From Fidelibacterota bacterium (GTDB lineage: Bacteria; Fidelibacterota; Marinisomatia; SCGC-AAA003-L08; D37C17), in assembly GCA_002707765.1 (NCBI GenBank), contig PANV01000028.1:3761-11132 (forward strand): 7,372 nt of DNA, in the 5' to 3' direction. Of this stretch, positions 1 to 5,907 are shown one piece after another; positions within the stretch are counted from its first letter, which is position 1; every line of letters starts with the position of its first letter. A model generated the notes under the pieces. That model did no database searches. It saw nothing but the letters and a program-made list of their open reading frames with translations, and was not told where the DNA came from. The position numbers were made by a program, and so were the translations under genes.

Positions 1-376
1 CATCTATTTTATTATTAATAAATGCCCTGTATGCGAACTCTCCTGGCATTGCCTCTCTTACACCAAGATCATACAGTATGTTTAAAATTTTATTTGCAAC
101 AACTGAACCGCCATGCACAGAAAACTCTAAGCAGTCTTCTCCAGTAAAACTTTTGGGTCCTTTGAAAAAAGTAACCATGGCCTGTTCAACGGGCTCTTGG
201 TTTCTAGGGTTTTTTAAACAACAAAGCTTAACAAAGTTTGGTTTTGGGGAGGATTTAATGCCCGTTGTTTTTTTATAAATTGACATAGAAGATTTACCAG
301 ATACCCTAATAACATTTAATGCAGATCGGCCTGACAGTGTTGCCAATGCAGCTATGTCGTCATTGGTTTGATACAT
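1..376 (-). CDS. mnmE: tRNA uridine-5-carboxymethylaminomethyl(34) synthesis GTPase MnmE, N-terminal part (cut by window edge)
   Basis: With MnmG, MnmE installs the (carboxymethyl)aminomethyl group at C5 of the wobble uridine (U34) of several tRNAs; it is a cytosolic, dimeric, folate-binding GTPase. Only the first 125 codons are present, out of about 450 in the family, so the helical and G domains lie beyond the left edge. What is visible is the TrmE N-terminal, formyl-tetrahydrofolate-binding domain: DDIAALATLSGRSALNVIRV (residues 6-25), FTGEDCLEFSVHGG (77-90, with the family's VHGG) and MPGEFAYRAFINNKID (110-125, matching the family pattern PGEFT.RAF.NGK.D). The ATG at 376 is 3 nt after the yidC stop, and an AAGG at 388-385 lies 8 nt upstream inside the yidC end, so translation is probably coupled. 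The tight fit suggests it is the last visible gene of the rpmH-rnpA-yidC-mnmE operon. The family is clear; only completeness is unknown. Confidence 0.95.
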   Translation of the reverse strand, partial: MYQTNDDIAALATLSGRSALNVIRVSGKSSMSIYKKTTGIKSSPKPNFVKLCCLKNPRNQEPVEQAMVTFFKGPKSFTGEDCLEFSVHGGSVVANKILNILYDLGVREAMPGEFAYRAFINNKID

Positions 377-379
377 AGC

Positions 380-2083
380 CTAGGCCTTTTTTAAGGATTT
401 TTGCTGCAGGTAGTTTAAAATATTATATATCAAATAATATAGGTTTAAACCAGAAGGAAAAGAATTAAAAATCAAAAAGAAAAAACCGGACATAAAATAC
501 ATCATATATTTTTGTTGGCCCGGAGCTGTTCCTTGCATCCCAGACATAGACATTTTTTGTGTCAAAAACATTGAAATACCAAGAAGAATAGGAAGAAAAG
601 CAACCTGGTCACCATAAATAGGAATATGAAAAGGAAGAGAAAAAATAGTATCAGGCAGAGAGAGGTCTTTTATCCAACCAAAAAAATATGCTCCTCGAAA
701 CTCAATAGTTGATCTAAAGACTAAAAACAAAGAAAAAAGCAAGGGCATTTGTAAAACCATGGGTAAACATCCTCCAAGAGGATTAACACCGTTGTCACGA
801 TATAATTTTACCATTTCAGCGTTTAGTTTTTGAGGATCAGACTTATATTTTTCTTGAATTTTTTTAAGCTTAGGCTGAACGGCTTGCATTTTTTGCGTTG
901 ATTGAAAACTTTTTTTAGTAAGAGGGCCAGTCACAACCCTAACCAAAAAAGCAAATAAAATTAAAATAATTCCATAGTTCAAACCAAATGAATGAAGAAA
1001 CTTTAAAAGCCATAAGATTCCACGGCTAAAAGGCTGAACAATATACCATCCAAAGTTCATAATTCTATCCAGGGTAGTATCGAGAAGGTTAATTTGGTCT
1101 ATATCTAAAGGGCCCAAATAGGTTTTTACGTTCATTAAATTGCCCCCTGATATCGATGCTGTATAAACAGGATAAAAATTATTTTTATTCAACTCCAAGG
1201 CACTGCCTCCCAACAAAGAACCAGTAGTAATTCCAATAGATGCGTCAGGGATCATAGCCAGCACAAAATATTTATTACGAATAGCCACCCAATCAATATT
1301 TCCATTAAAGTTAGAGTTTTCTAGCCTATCGTTTATGCTGCCAGGAGAAAAGGATACGGTTTCAATTTCTTTATTGTTTGATATGCTAATACCTGAATAA
1401 GTATTTTCATCAAAAATATTTTTTTCAGTATTTAAGAGCCCTGCATCCCAATAAAAAACCATTTTTTCATTCGGGTTAGATGTAACAATATCATGGTTAA
1501 TGCTATAAGAATCAGCACTAAATATGGTTGTTTTTGTGTACCTGTTTCCTTCAGTGTCTACATGAAAACAAACAATGCTTAAATCATCATCGGTGCCTAA
1601 AACTACCTCCTGGTTGTTTTCCCAGCCCAAACTAGAAGAACAGTTGAAATTTATTTTAAGTGGCGCATCTTCTGGCCCAATACAAGGCGCACAGACATTA
1701 CTGTTATTTGTTAAAAGCGAAACTCGTATAGTGTCAACATAGCTGTCGCCTTCCCATGAACCAGAAAACTGTTTTAACTCATATGTTTCAAAGGCCCCAC
1801 CTCCAAAATTAGAAAAATCTGCAGAGTACAGAGGGGTTTCAATCGTAATTTTTTCATAAGCAGAACCACCCCGAAATACTTCATTAGTCTTTTCAACATT
1901 TGGGGACGGTTCCTCATTTGATGGAGGTGAAACTTTAGGACTAGTTTCAACTTTATATAAATCAGTGTTTTGCGAAGAGGCTGTGCCATCATCATATCCA
2001 ATCCATGCTAAATAGTATGGAGCCAAAAGTAAAATAATTAAAATAGAAAAGCCCGTTATAAATGTTTTTTTTATTTCCTGCAA
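380..2083 (-). CDS. yidC: Membrane protein insertase YidC, Gram-negative long form
   Basis: YidC inserts and folds inner-membrane proteins, alone or with SecYEG. The 567-residue protein has an N-terminal membrane segment (about residues 8-27), a large periplasmic domain (about 30-340) and the conserved 60KD_IMP core (about 345-562). In the core, R382 (LVRVVTGPLTKK) is the expected hydrophilic-groove arginine. It is followed by the cytoplasmic coiled hairpin (about 395-430), NPLGGCLPMVLQMPLLFSLF (434-453) and the terminal SFPSGLNLYYLIYNILNYLQ (541-560). The length fits the Gram-negative form. The periplasmic domain carries four cysteines, C131 and C134 in a CAPC motif plus C148 and C172, which I do not associate with the family. 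No ATG lies near the N-terminus: the start is TTG at 2083, or possibly ATT at 2086, which is better spaced from the AAAGG at 2099-2095. It begins 4 nt after rnpA and ends 3 nt before mnmE. No yidD lies between rnpA and yidC, where it often sits. Confidence 0.97.
   Translation of the reverse strand: MQEIKKTFITGFSILIILLLAPYYLAWIGYDDGTASSQNTDLYKVETSPKVSPPSNEEPSPNVEKTNEVFRGGSAYEKITIETPLYSADFSNFGGGAFETYELKQFSGSWEGDSYVDTIRVSLLTNNSNVCAPCIGPEDAPLKINFNCSSSLGWENNQEVVLGTDDDLSIVCFHVDTEGNRYTKTTIFSADSYSINHDIVTSNPNEKMVFYWDAGLLNTEKNIFDENTYSGISISNNKEIETVSFSPGSINDRLENSNFNGNIDWVAIRNKYFVLAMIPDASIGITTGSLLGGSALELNKNNFYPVYTASISGGNLMNVKTYLGPLDIDQINLLDTTLDRIMNFGWYIVQPFSRGILWLLKFLHSFGLNYGIILILFAFLVRVVTGPLTKKSFQSTQKMQAVQPKLKKIQEKYKSDPQKLNAEMVKLYRDNGVNPLGGCLPMVLQMPLLFSLFLVFRSTIEFRGAYFFGWIKDLSLPDTIFSLPFHIPIYGDQVAFLPILLGISMFLTQKMSMSGMQGTAPGQQKYMMYFMSGFFFLIFNSFPSGLNLYYLIYNILNYLQQKSLKKA
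385..388 (-). promoter_or_regulatory. Ribosome binding site of mnmE (AAGG)
   Basis: AAGG on the minus strand, inside the last two sense codons of yidC, 8 nt before the mnmE ATG at 376. It fixes that start and indicates that ribosomes reach mnmE while finishing yidC. Confidence 0.5.
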
Positions 2084-2087
2084 AATA

Positions 2088-2378
2088 TTATATACCTTTA
2101 TTTAAAATTTTTTGATTCAAATCATGAAAACAGTTTTTCAAATCAATAAACGAAATATTTTGTTTTAAAGGCCTAACCCTTAAAGTAACGGCATATTCAA
2201 GAGAATTCAAATTTAGCGTTTTATATAAAACTCTAATACGCCTTTTAAGGGTATTTCTTGATGGAGCATTGCCAAATTTTTTATTAACCAACATGTGTAA
2301 AAAACTCATTTCACTTTTGATTAGCGTAAACTGAACACAGTTATTACTTTTAAAAGAAAAATATGGTTTATTCATCAT
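2088..2378 (-). CDS. rnpA: Ribonuclease P protein component
   Basis: RnpA is the small basic protein that binds the RNase P RNA and helps it remove 5' leaders from precursor tRNAs. The family signature is present: VNKKFGNAPSRNTLKRRIR corresponds to the usual V.KK.G.AV.RN..KR..R (RNR motif), and VTLRVRP corresponds to the conserved strand near the C-terminus. The product is 96 residues from the ATG at 2378, short but within family range. Possible starts are TTG 2384, ATG 2378 and ATG 2375; I chose the first ATG because no Shine-Dalgarno sequence separates them. It lies 27 nt after rpmH and 4 nt before yidC, in the classical rpmH-rnpA-yidC order. Identification is secure although the N-terminal half is divergent; only the exact start is open. 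Confidence 0.93.
   Translation of the reverse strand: MMNKPYFSFKSNNCVQFTLIKSEMSFLHMLVNKKFGNAPSRNTLKRRIRVLYKTLNLNSLEYAVTLRVRPLKQNISFIDLKNCFHDLNQKILNKGI
2095..2099 (-). promoter_or_regulatory. Ribosome binding site of yidC (AAAGG)
   Basis: AAAGG on the minus strand, inside the last codons of rnpA. It is 11 nt before the TTG at 2083 and 8 nt before an in-frame ATT at 2086. No in-frame ATG is near, so this site is the main argument for a non-ATG start here and for coupling to rnpA. Confidence 0.5.
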
Positions 2379-2405
2379 AACCAATATTTAATCAATAAAT
2401 ATAAA

Positions 2406-2546
2406 TTAAGAGCTAACAGTTAATCGTTTTCTGCCTTTTTTTCTTCTAGAAGCAACAATAGATTGGCCAGACTTTGTTGACATTCTATTTCTAAAACCGT
2501 GTTTGTTTTTTCTTTTTCTATTACTTATATGTTTAGTAGTCTTCAT
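2406..2546 (-). CDS. rpmH: 50S ribosomal protein L34
   Basis: L34 is a very small, arginine- and lysine-rich protein of the large ribosomal subunit. Translating the minus strand from the ATG at 2546 gives 46 residues beginning MKTTKHISNRKRKNKHGFRN and ending RRKKGRKRLTVSS. HGFRNRM (residues 16-22) and the terminal RR.KGRKRLTV (34-44) are the family hallmarks. The length is normal. The N-terminus departs from the usual MKRT(Y/F)QPS: only the first M-K and a T are shared, which is a mark of divergence rather than damage. Upstream is a 55-nt gap from queF with at most a weak GGGA 9 nt before the ATG. It heads the rpmH-rnpA-yidC-mnmE block, though I see no convincing promoter of its own. Confidence 0.96.
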   Translation of the reverse strand: MKTTKHISNRKRKNKHGFRNRMSTKSGQSIVASRRKKGRKRLTVSS

Positions 2547-2581
2547 AAATAATTATCCCATATTACGCCAGCTAATTTAGC

Positions 2582-2605
2582 AAATTCTTTTATAAATTCT
2601 TTTAT
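2582..2605. repeat. Perfect tandem duplication of a 12-bp unit across the queF stop codon
   Basis: The plus-strand unit AAATTCTTTTAT occurs twice back to back (2582-2593 and 2594-2605). The right copy contains the queF stop (TAA at 2604-2602). Since 12 is a multiple of three, the left copy supplies a second in-frame TAA. It looks like a recent slippage or duplication event in AT-rich DNA; no function is implied. Confidence 0.75.
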
Positions 2606-2976
2606 TTATTTACATCTACAGATGTTTTTATTCCTCCACGAGGACTAAAGTCGCCCTTCACGCTTATTTTTTTTGGTTTACAGGCAGCAGAAAAATCATC
2701 TAATATTTTGTTTGTTACATGTTCGTGAAAGATACCAAAGTTTCTAAATTTTACAATATACAGCTTAAGGGATTTAAGTTCAACAATATGCTTGTCAGGT
2801 GTATAAGTTATATAAATTGTTCCAAAATCAGGGAGCCCCGTTTTGGGGCAAACAGCATTAAACTCAGGTATCGAAATATTAATTTCGTAATCTCTATCTG
2901 AATAGGCGTTGTCAACAACTTCTAAATCGGTAAACTGGGGTTCTTCAAAAGAATTCATAATATTATGAGTAGGCAC
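2602..2976 (-). CDS. queF: NADPH-dependent 7-cyano-7-deazaguanine reductase QueF (preQ1 synthase), short type I form
   Basis: QueF reduces the nitrile of preQ0 to the aminomethyl group of preQ1 using NADPH, a late step before the base is inserted into tRNA for queuosine. It belongs to the tunnelling (T-fold) family. AVCPKTGLPDF (41-51) gives the thioimide-forming C43 and the acid D50. VELKSLKLYIVKFRNFGIFH (65-84) is the QueF signature E.KS.K.Y...FRN.G.FHE with E66 and H84. At 124 residues it is the unimodular type I length. The 2976 start is GTG; an ATG at 2958 would shorten it by six residues and still keep the family core, and neither has a clear ribosome site. It follows the small exported protein by 41 nt (59 nt if the ATG is used) and precedes rpmH. 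With mnmE and rnpA it adds a tRNA-maturation theme. Family assignment is secure. Confidence 0.95.
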   Translation of the reverse strand: MPTHNIMNSFEEPQFTDLEVVDNAYSDRDYEINISIPEFNAVCPKTGLPDFGTIYITYTPDKHIVELKSLKLYIVKFRNFGIFHEHVTNKILDDFSAACKPKKISVKGDFSPRGGIKTSVDVNK

Positions 2977-3017
2977 CTGGACTCAGTAGATAAAAAACAA
3001 TAATCACGAAATTAAGT

Positions 3018-3260
3018 TTATTTTCCCCTTTGGGGCTTTCTATTAGGAGCCTTTTTTCTTCTTTTGTGTCGCCTCTTCCATTTTAATGAATTTTCTTCAT
3101 CTTCATAAGAGGAGTCGCTAGAAATAAAGGGTTTTGATGAAAAAGATTTCATGCCAAAAACTATATCTGCAGACAGGTAACTGTCTGAGACTCTTGCAAA
3201 AACAGCTGACACACAAATAGTGGCCACTGTAAATAATTTATTTAAACTTTTTATGCTCAT
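3018..3260 (-). CDS. Small probable exported protein with an acidic patch and a highly basic tail (unrecognised)
   Basis: I do not recognise this 80-residue protein. From the ATG at 3260 it starts with a plausible Sec signal peptide: lysines at 4 and 8, a hydrophobic stretch LFTVATICVSAVFA (9-22), and possible cleavage after A22. The predicted mature part has about 58 residues: a Ser-rich stretch (25-51), an acidic cluster SSYEDEEN (50-57), then a tail 60-80 with 13 Lys/Arg and one His (KWKRRHKRRKK and more). An uncleaved membrane anchor with a basic periplasmic tail is an alternative. Longer readings from ATG 3323 or TTG 3332 are open, but the 3260 start has a perfect AGGAG 8 nt upstream and a promoter ending just before it, so I prefer it. 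It lies 77 nt after ssb and 41 nt before queF. A CpxP-like partner of the upstream kinase is conceivable from context, but I see no LTxxQ motif. Confidence 0.65.
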   Translation of the reverse strand: MSIKSLNKLFTVATICVSAVFARVSDSYLSADIVFGMKSFSSKPFISSDSSYEDEENSLKWKRRHKRRKKAPNRKPQRGK

Positions 3261-3268
3261 AGTTTTCA

Positions 3269-3273
3269 CTCCT
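3269..3273 (-). promoter_or_regulatory. Strong Shine-Dalgarno AGGAG of the small exported gene
   Basis: AGGAG on the minus strand, 8 nt before the ATG at 3260. It is the best ribosome site in the window and decides the start in favour of 3260 over 3323 or 3332. Confidence 0.75.
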
Positions 3274-3279
3274 ATTTCC

Positions 3280-3308
3280 AATATAAGAATAGAAAATAGT
3301 ATTCTCAA
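3280..3308 (-). promoter_or_regulatory. Sigma70-type promoter upstream of the small exported gene
   Basis: On the minus strand a -35 box TTGAGA (3308-3303, 5 of 6 to TTGACA) is followed after exactly 17 nt by a -10 box TATATT (3285-3280, 5 of 6 to TATAAT). Transcription would start about 7 nt downstream, near 3273, leaving a leader of roughly 13 nt with the AGGAG at its 5' end. It lies in the longest gap inside the gene run and could also supply queF and the rpmH block. AT-rich DNA raises the chance rate of -10 boxes, but the spacing and -35 match are good. Confidence 0.6.
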
Positions 3309-3337
3309 AGAAAAAAATTTCATAAAAAGCAATAATC

Positions 3338-3679
3338 TTATTCTTTATTCTCTAAGGGCACTATTTGGGAACATAAAATTTCAGTAATTTTATGTGTTTT
3401 TTTTTGTGAGTCTTCCCAGGAGCGAGTTCTTAACATACCTTCTATCTGAACCATTTGTCCTTTTTCTAAAGAAGAAGATGCAAAATCTGCTAGCGTGCCC
3501 CATGCCACAATGCTGTGCCACTCAACATGTTCGCTCCATCCTCCCTTTTTATTCTTCCATTTTTCATTAGTTGCTATAGAGAAAGAACATGTTGATTGTC
3601 CTTTTTTGGTATACCTTCCTACAGGATTTGCCCCGAGCCTACCAATTAGAATAACTTTATTTAAACTATATGTTTGCAT
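3338..3679 (-). CDS. ssb: Single-stranded DNA-binding protein, short form without an acidic C-terminal tail
   Basis: SSB coats single-stranded DNA during replication, recombination and repair. The whole 113-residue protein is one OB-fold: SLNKVILIGRLGANPVGRYT (5-24), STCSFSIATNEKWK (29-42), VEWHSIVAWGTLADF (52-66) and GQMVQIEGMLRTRSWED (74-90), all close to the bacterial SSB core. It stops at IVPLENKE. The glycine/glutamine-rich linker and the acidic DD(I/L)PF-type tip, which recruits partner proteins in typical SSBs of about 150-180 residues, are absent. The following frame shows no lost tail that a frameshift would restore. It starts 1 nt after the kinase stop without a good ribosome site, suggesting translational coupling to the kinase. 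It may be the only SSB or an accessory one; the window cannot tell. I use the symbol in the family sense. Confidence 0.9.
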   Translation of the reverse strand: MQTYSLNKVILIGRLGANPVGRYTKKGQSTCSFSIATNEKWKNKKGGWSEHVEWHSIVAWGTLADFASSSLEKGQMVQIEGMLRTRSWEDSQKKTHKITEILCSQIVPLENKE

Positions 3680-3680
3680 T

Positions 3681-5189
3681 TTAATCTTTTTTTTGATTGG
3701 CCATTCTATGAGACCAGCTAATTGTAAACAAACATCCTCCTTCTTTCATGTTTTCAATTTTTAGATTTCCATTATGAGAGTCCATAACCTTTTTACAAAT
3801 TGATAAACCAAGTCCAAATCCTGGCTTTGATCGGTCTCGACCCCTTACATAAGCCTTTGTAATATTTTTTAATAATTCTTCATCTACCCCTGGTCCAAAA
3901 TCTCTAACGCTAATAAAAACTTTCTCGTTTTGAATTTTAGAGTCTATCTCAACTGGCCTTTTAGTGGGCGCGTATTTTCTAGCGTTATCCAACAAATTTC
4001 TTATTACAATGGAAAGCTTAACGACATCGCACAAAACCTTTTTTTTGTTTATATTTATTATTTTTACGTTTTTATTTTTTGACAGGTCTATAGCCTGAAT
4101 GACTAAATCTTCTATTGAGATAGTTTCAATGTTGAGATTTGCATATGGCGCATCAAGGGTATCTAGAACTAAAACATTTTTGATAATTGTATCCAAATAA
4201 TCTACTTGCTTATCTATTTTGTTGATTTTGTCTTCTACGTCCATAGCTTCTTTCTTAATTGATTTTCCGAACCGAGGAATATTAAAAATGGCTTGCGTAA
4301 TTGCTTGTTGCTTCTTTATTCTATTTTCTGGGCGAATCATTTCTAATAATAGCCTGATTTTAGCCAGAGGGGTCCGAAACTCATGGCTAACCTCAGAAAG
4401 TAAACGGTCTTTTTGCTTTAAAAGATGTTTTATTTCAGACGTAAGATTATTAAAGTTTTGAGATAGCGTAGCGAGCTCATCCCTGCCCCTAATTTTAATT
4501 TTTGAGTCCAAATCTCCTTTTTCTAGATCTGCGATTCGTTTTTGCATTATATTTATTGGCTTTAAAAATCTCCAAATAAAAAGAAATAAAATAGCCATAA
4601 AAAGTATTGAAAGAAACATTATAGGTAAAAATGTAAACCATTCTTTTGGGTATGCATAATCTACTACAAGCAATACTTGCCAGGGATCATTTTCAATTAA
4701 CGTTGCAGGATAAACTTCATTTCTTATATAAAGGTCTCCAAAAGAAACATATTCTGGAATACTTATATTGTGAATAGAAGTTAAATAGTCAGAATCTTGA
4801 TAGCTAATGTAATCACAAAAAGAAAAGGGCCCTTTTATATTAGACCAAAAAGTAAGATTTTTTTCTTTTTCTGGATTATGAGCATAGTTTTCTGTACAAA
4901 GGGTATCTGCGTTCAAATATAAAATGGAACCAAATATACGAAGGTTCTCTAGCTCTTTTTTAATCTGCGTTGTGTCAAGAGCATCACCCCAGCTTTGTAC
5001 AAACTGATAATGATAATAAGCATCATGGGCATCTAAAATATTGTCCTTTTCCGCAACAGCCCAGTTAACAATATAATATGTTCCTAAAACCAAAACTGAA
5101 GCAGCCACAGCAAACAGCACCCCCAGTCTTCCAAAAAGAGTAGTAAACCACCAAAGAAAAGTTGACTTAAATCGGTTTGAAGTTGACAT
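3681..5189 (-). CDS. Membrane sensor histidine kinase (CpxA/EnvZ-like architecture)
   Basis: This is the sensor of a two-component pair, expected to autophosphorylate and pass phosphate to the response regulator encoded just before it. Domains in order in the 502 residues: membrane segment 1 (about 18-43), a periplasmic loop of about 140 residues (44-183) with C98 and C125, membrane segment 2 (about 185-206), HAMP (about 207-260), H-box SEVSHEFRTPLAKIR with phospho-acceptor H269, N-box IRNLLDNARKYAP (N402), G1 DFGPGV (430-435) and G2 GFGLGLSI (457-464). All catalytic motifs are intact. The dimerisation hairpin looks about 20-25 residues longer than usual: from H269 to the second-helix motif near 331-346 is some 70 residues, with a Lys-rich loop (285-325). 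The ATG shares one nucleotide with the regulator stop (TAATG), and ssb follows after 1 nt. The signal sensed is not evident. Confidence 0.93.
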   Translation of the reverse strand: MSTSNRFKSTFLWWFTTLFGRLGVLFAVAASVLVLGTYYIVNWAVAEKDNILDAHDAYYHYQFVQSWGDALDTTQIKKELENLRIFGSILYLNADTLCTENYAHNPEKEKNLTFWSNIKGPFSFCDYISYQDSDYLTSIHNISIPEYVSFGDLYIRNEVYPATLIENDPWQVLLVVDYAYPKEWFTFLPIMFLSILFMAILFLFIWRFLKPINIMQKRIADLEKGDLDSKIKIRGRDELATLSQNFNNLTSEIKHLLKQKDRLLSEVSHEFRTPLAKIRLLLEMIRPENRIKKQQAITQAIFNIPRFGKSIKKEAMDVEDKINKIDKQVDYLDTIIKNVLVLDTLDAPYANLNIETISIEDLVIQAIDLSKNKNVKIININKKKVLCDVVKLSIVIRNLLDNARKYAPTKRPVEIDSKIQNEKVFISVRDFGPGVDEELLKNITKAYVRGRDRSKPGFGLGLSICKKVMDSHNGNLKIENMKEGGCLFTISWSHRMANQKKD

Positions 5190-5896
5190 TATTTATTATT
5201 TTTTACTTCCCCTACAAAACGATACCCTATCCCATGTACAGTAATAATAAACCTTGTTTTTGAGGGAGACTCTCCCAGCTTATTTCTAAGCCTACTAACC
5301 AAAACATCAACAGACCTATCACAGGTTTGCCATTCAATACCCCTTAAGTTTTCGACTAAAAAATCTCTACTTAGCGGAACGTTAGGGTTGTCTACAAACA
5401 GCATCAGCGCCTCCATTTCAGCAGTAGATAAATTAACGACCCTTTCATCAACCAAAATTTCTTGTTTTATTTTATTAACTGAGAGACCTTCAAACTCTAT
5501 GATATCAACCATTGAGTTTGACGAAGAAACCCTGCGAAGGATAGACTGAATTCTTGCAAGTAGCTCCTGGGGTTCAAAAGGTTTTGACATATAGTCATCC
5601 GCACCCAATTCAAGGCCAACAACCCTGTCTGCAACCTTTCCTTTGGCAGATAACATAATTACAGGCACATTAGAGGATTCGCGAATTTTACGCAGTACTT
5701 GGAAACCATCCATTTTGGGCATCATAATATCGAGGATTATTAAATCACAGTCAGCCTTAGGTTTTTTTAAAAAAACCTCAACAGCCTTAGCAGGATCATT
5801 AAAAGCCCTTACGCTGTAATTATGAGAGCATAAAAATTCATTTAACAAGTCAGTAAGCTCTAAGTCATCATCGATTACAAAAATATTATTAGCCAT
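5189..5896 (-). CDS. OmpR/PhoB-family response regulator (CpxR-like)
   Basis: A cytosolic DNA-binding transcription factor activated by phosphorylation, the natural partner of the kinase that follows. Receiver domain 1-120: acidic pair D10/D11, phospho-acceptor D56 in LIILDIMMPKMDGFQVL, S83 in the MLSAK switch position and K105 in MSKPF. The segment RVVGLELGADDYMSKPFEP is typical of the OmpR family. The winged-helix domain (about 130-232) shows the recognition-helix pattern DRSVDVLVSRLRNKLGE and the wing ITVHGIGYRFVGE. At 235 residues it has normal length and no missing key residues. It starts 11 nt after the dnaA stop with an AGGA 7 nt before the ATG, so it may be expressed with dnaA. It resembles CpxR/OmpR most, but that does not define its regulon, so I give no symbol. 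Confidence 0.95.
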   Translation of the reverse strand: MANNIFVIDDDLELTDLLNEFLCSHNYSVRAFNDPAKAVEVFLKKPKADCDLIILDIMMPKMDGFQVLRKIRESSNVPVIMLSAKGKVADRVVGLELGADDYMSKPFEPQELLARIQSILRRVSSSNSMVDIIEFEGLSVNKIKQEILVDERVVNLSTAEMEALMLFVDNPNVPLSRDFLVENLRGIEWQTCDRSVDVLVSRLRNKLGESPSKTRFIITVHGIGYRFVGEVKNNK

Positions 5897-5903
5897 AATA
5901 CAT

Positions 5904-5907
5904 TCCT
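5904..5907 (-). promoter_or_regulatory. Ribosome binding site of the response regulator (AGGA)
   Basis: AGGA directly after the dnaA stop codon (TAA at 5910-5908), 7 nt before the ATG at 5896. It supports that start and indicates that the regulator is read from the dnaA transcript. Confidence 0.6.

Noticed and set aside
78..278. Open frame of 66 codons on the plus strand
   Set aside because: It lies antisense to mnmE, whose frame encodes clear family motifs; no ribosome site or recognisable protein.
1774..2001. Minus-strand frame of 75 codons inside yidC
   Set aside because: An alternative frame of the yidC periplasmic-domain coding sequence; low complexity Leu/Met/Lys composition.
2571..2581. 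11-bp palindrome GCTAATTTAGC upstream of rpmH as an operator
   Set aside because: Arms are only 5 bp in AT-rich DNA, there is no second copy elsewhere in the window, and no convincing promoter overlaps it.
2547..2601. Promoter for the rpmH operon (GATAAT near the ATG)
   Set aside because: A -10-like hexamer exists but no -35 match at 16-18 nt; the block may be read from the promoter at 3280-3308.
2985..3017. T-run after the small exported gene as an intrinsic terminator
   Set aside because: Six T follow TTATTG on the minus strand, but only a 3-bp stem can be drawn upstream of them.
3025..3035. CCCC-TTT-GGGG inverted repeat as a terminator after the small exported gene
   Set aside because: The stem is only 4 bp, lies within the last codons, and on the transcribed (minus) strand is followed by AAAAT rather than a T-run.
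3200..3260. Lipoprotein signal in the small exported protein (cysteine at residue 16)
   Set aside because: The residues before the Cys (VATIC) lack the small residue required at -1 of a lipobox, and hydrophobic residues continue beyond it.
3018..3337. Small gene as a frameshifted SSB C-terminal tail
   Set aside because: It has its own ribosome site and signal-like N-terminus, and its end is basic, not an acidic tip.
3495..3764. Plus-strand frame of 89 codons across the ssb/kinase junction
   Set aside because: Antisense to two well-supported genes, no family features.
4219..4461. Plus-strand frame of 80 codons inside the kinase gene
   Set aside because: Antisense to the conserved H-box region of the kinase.
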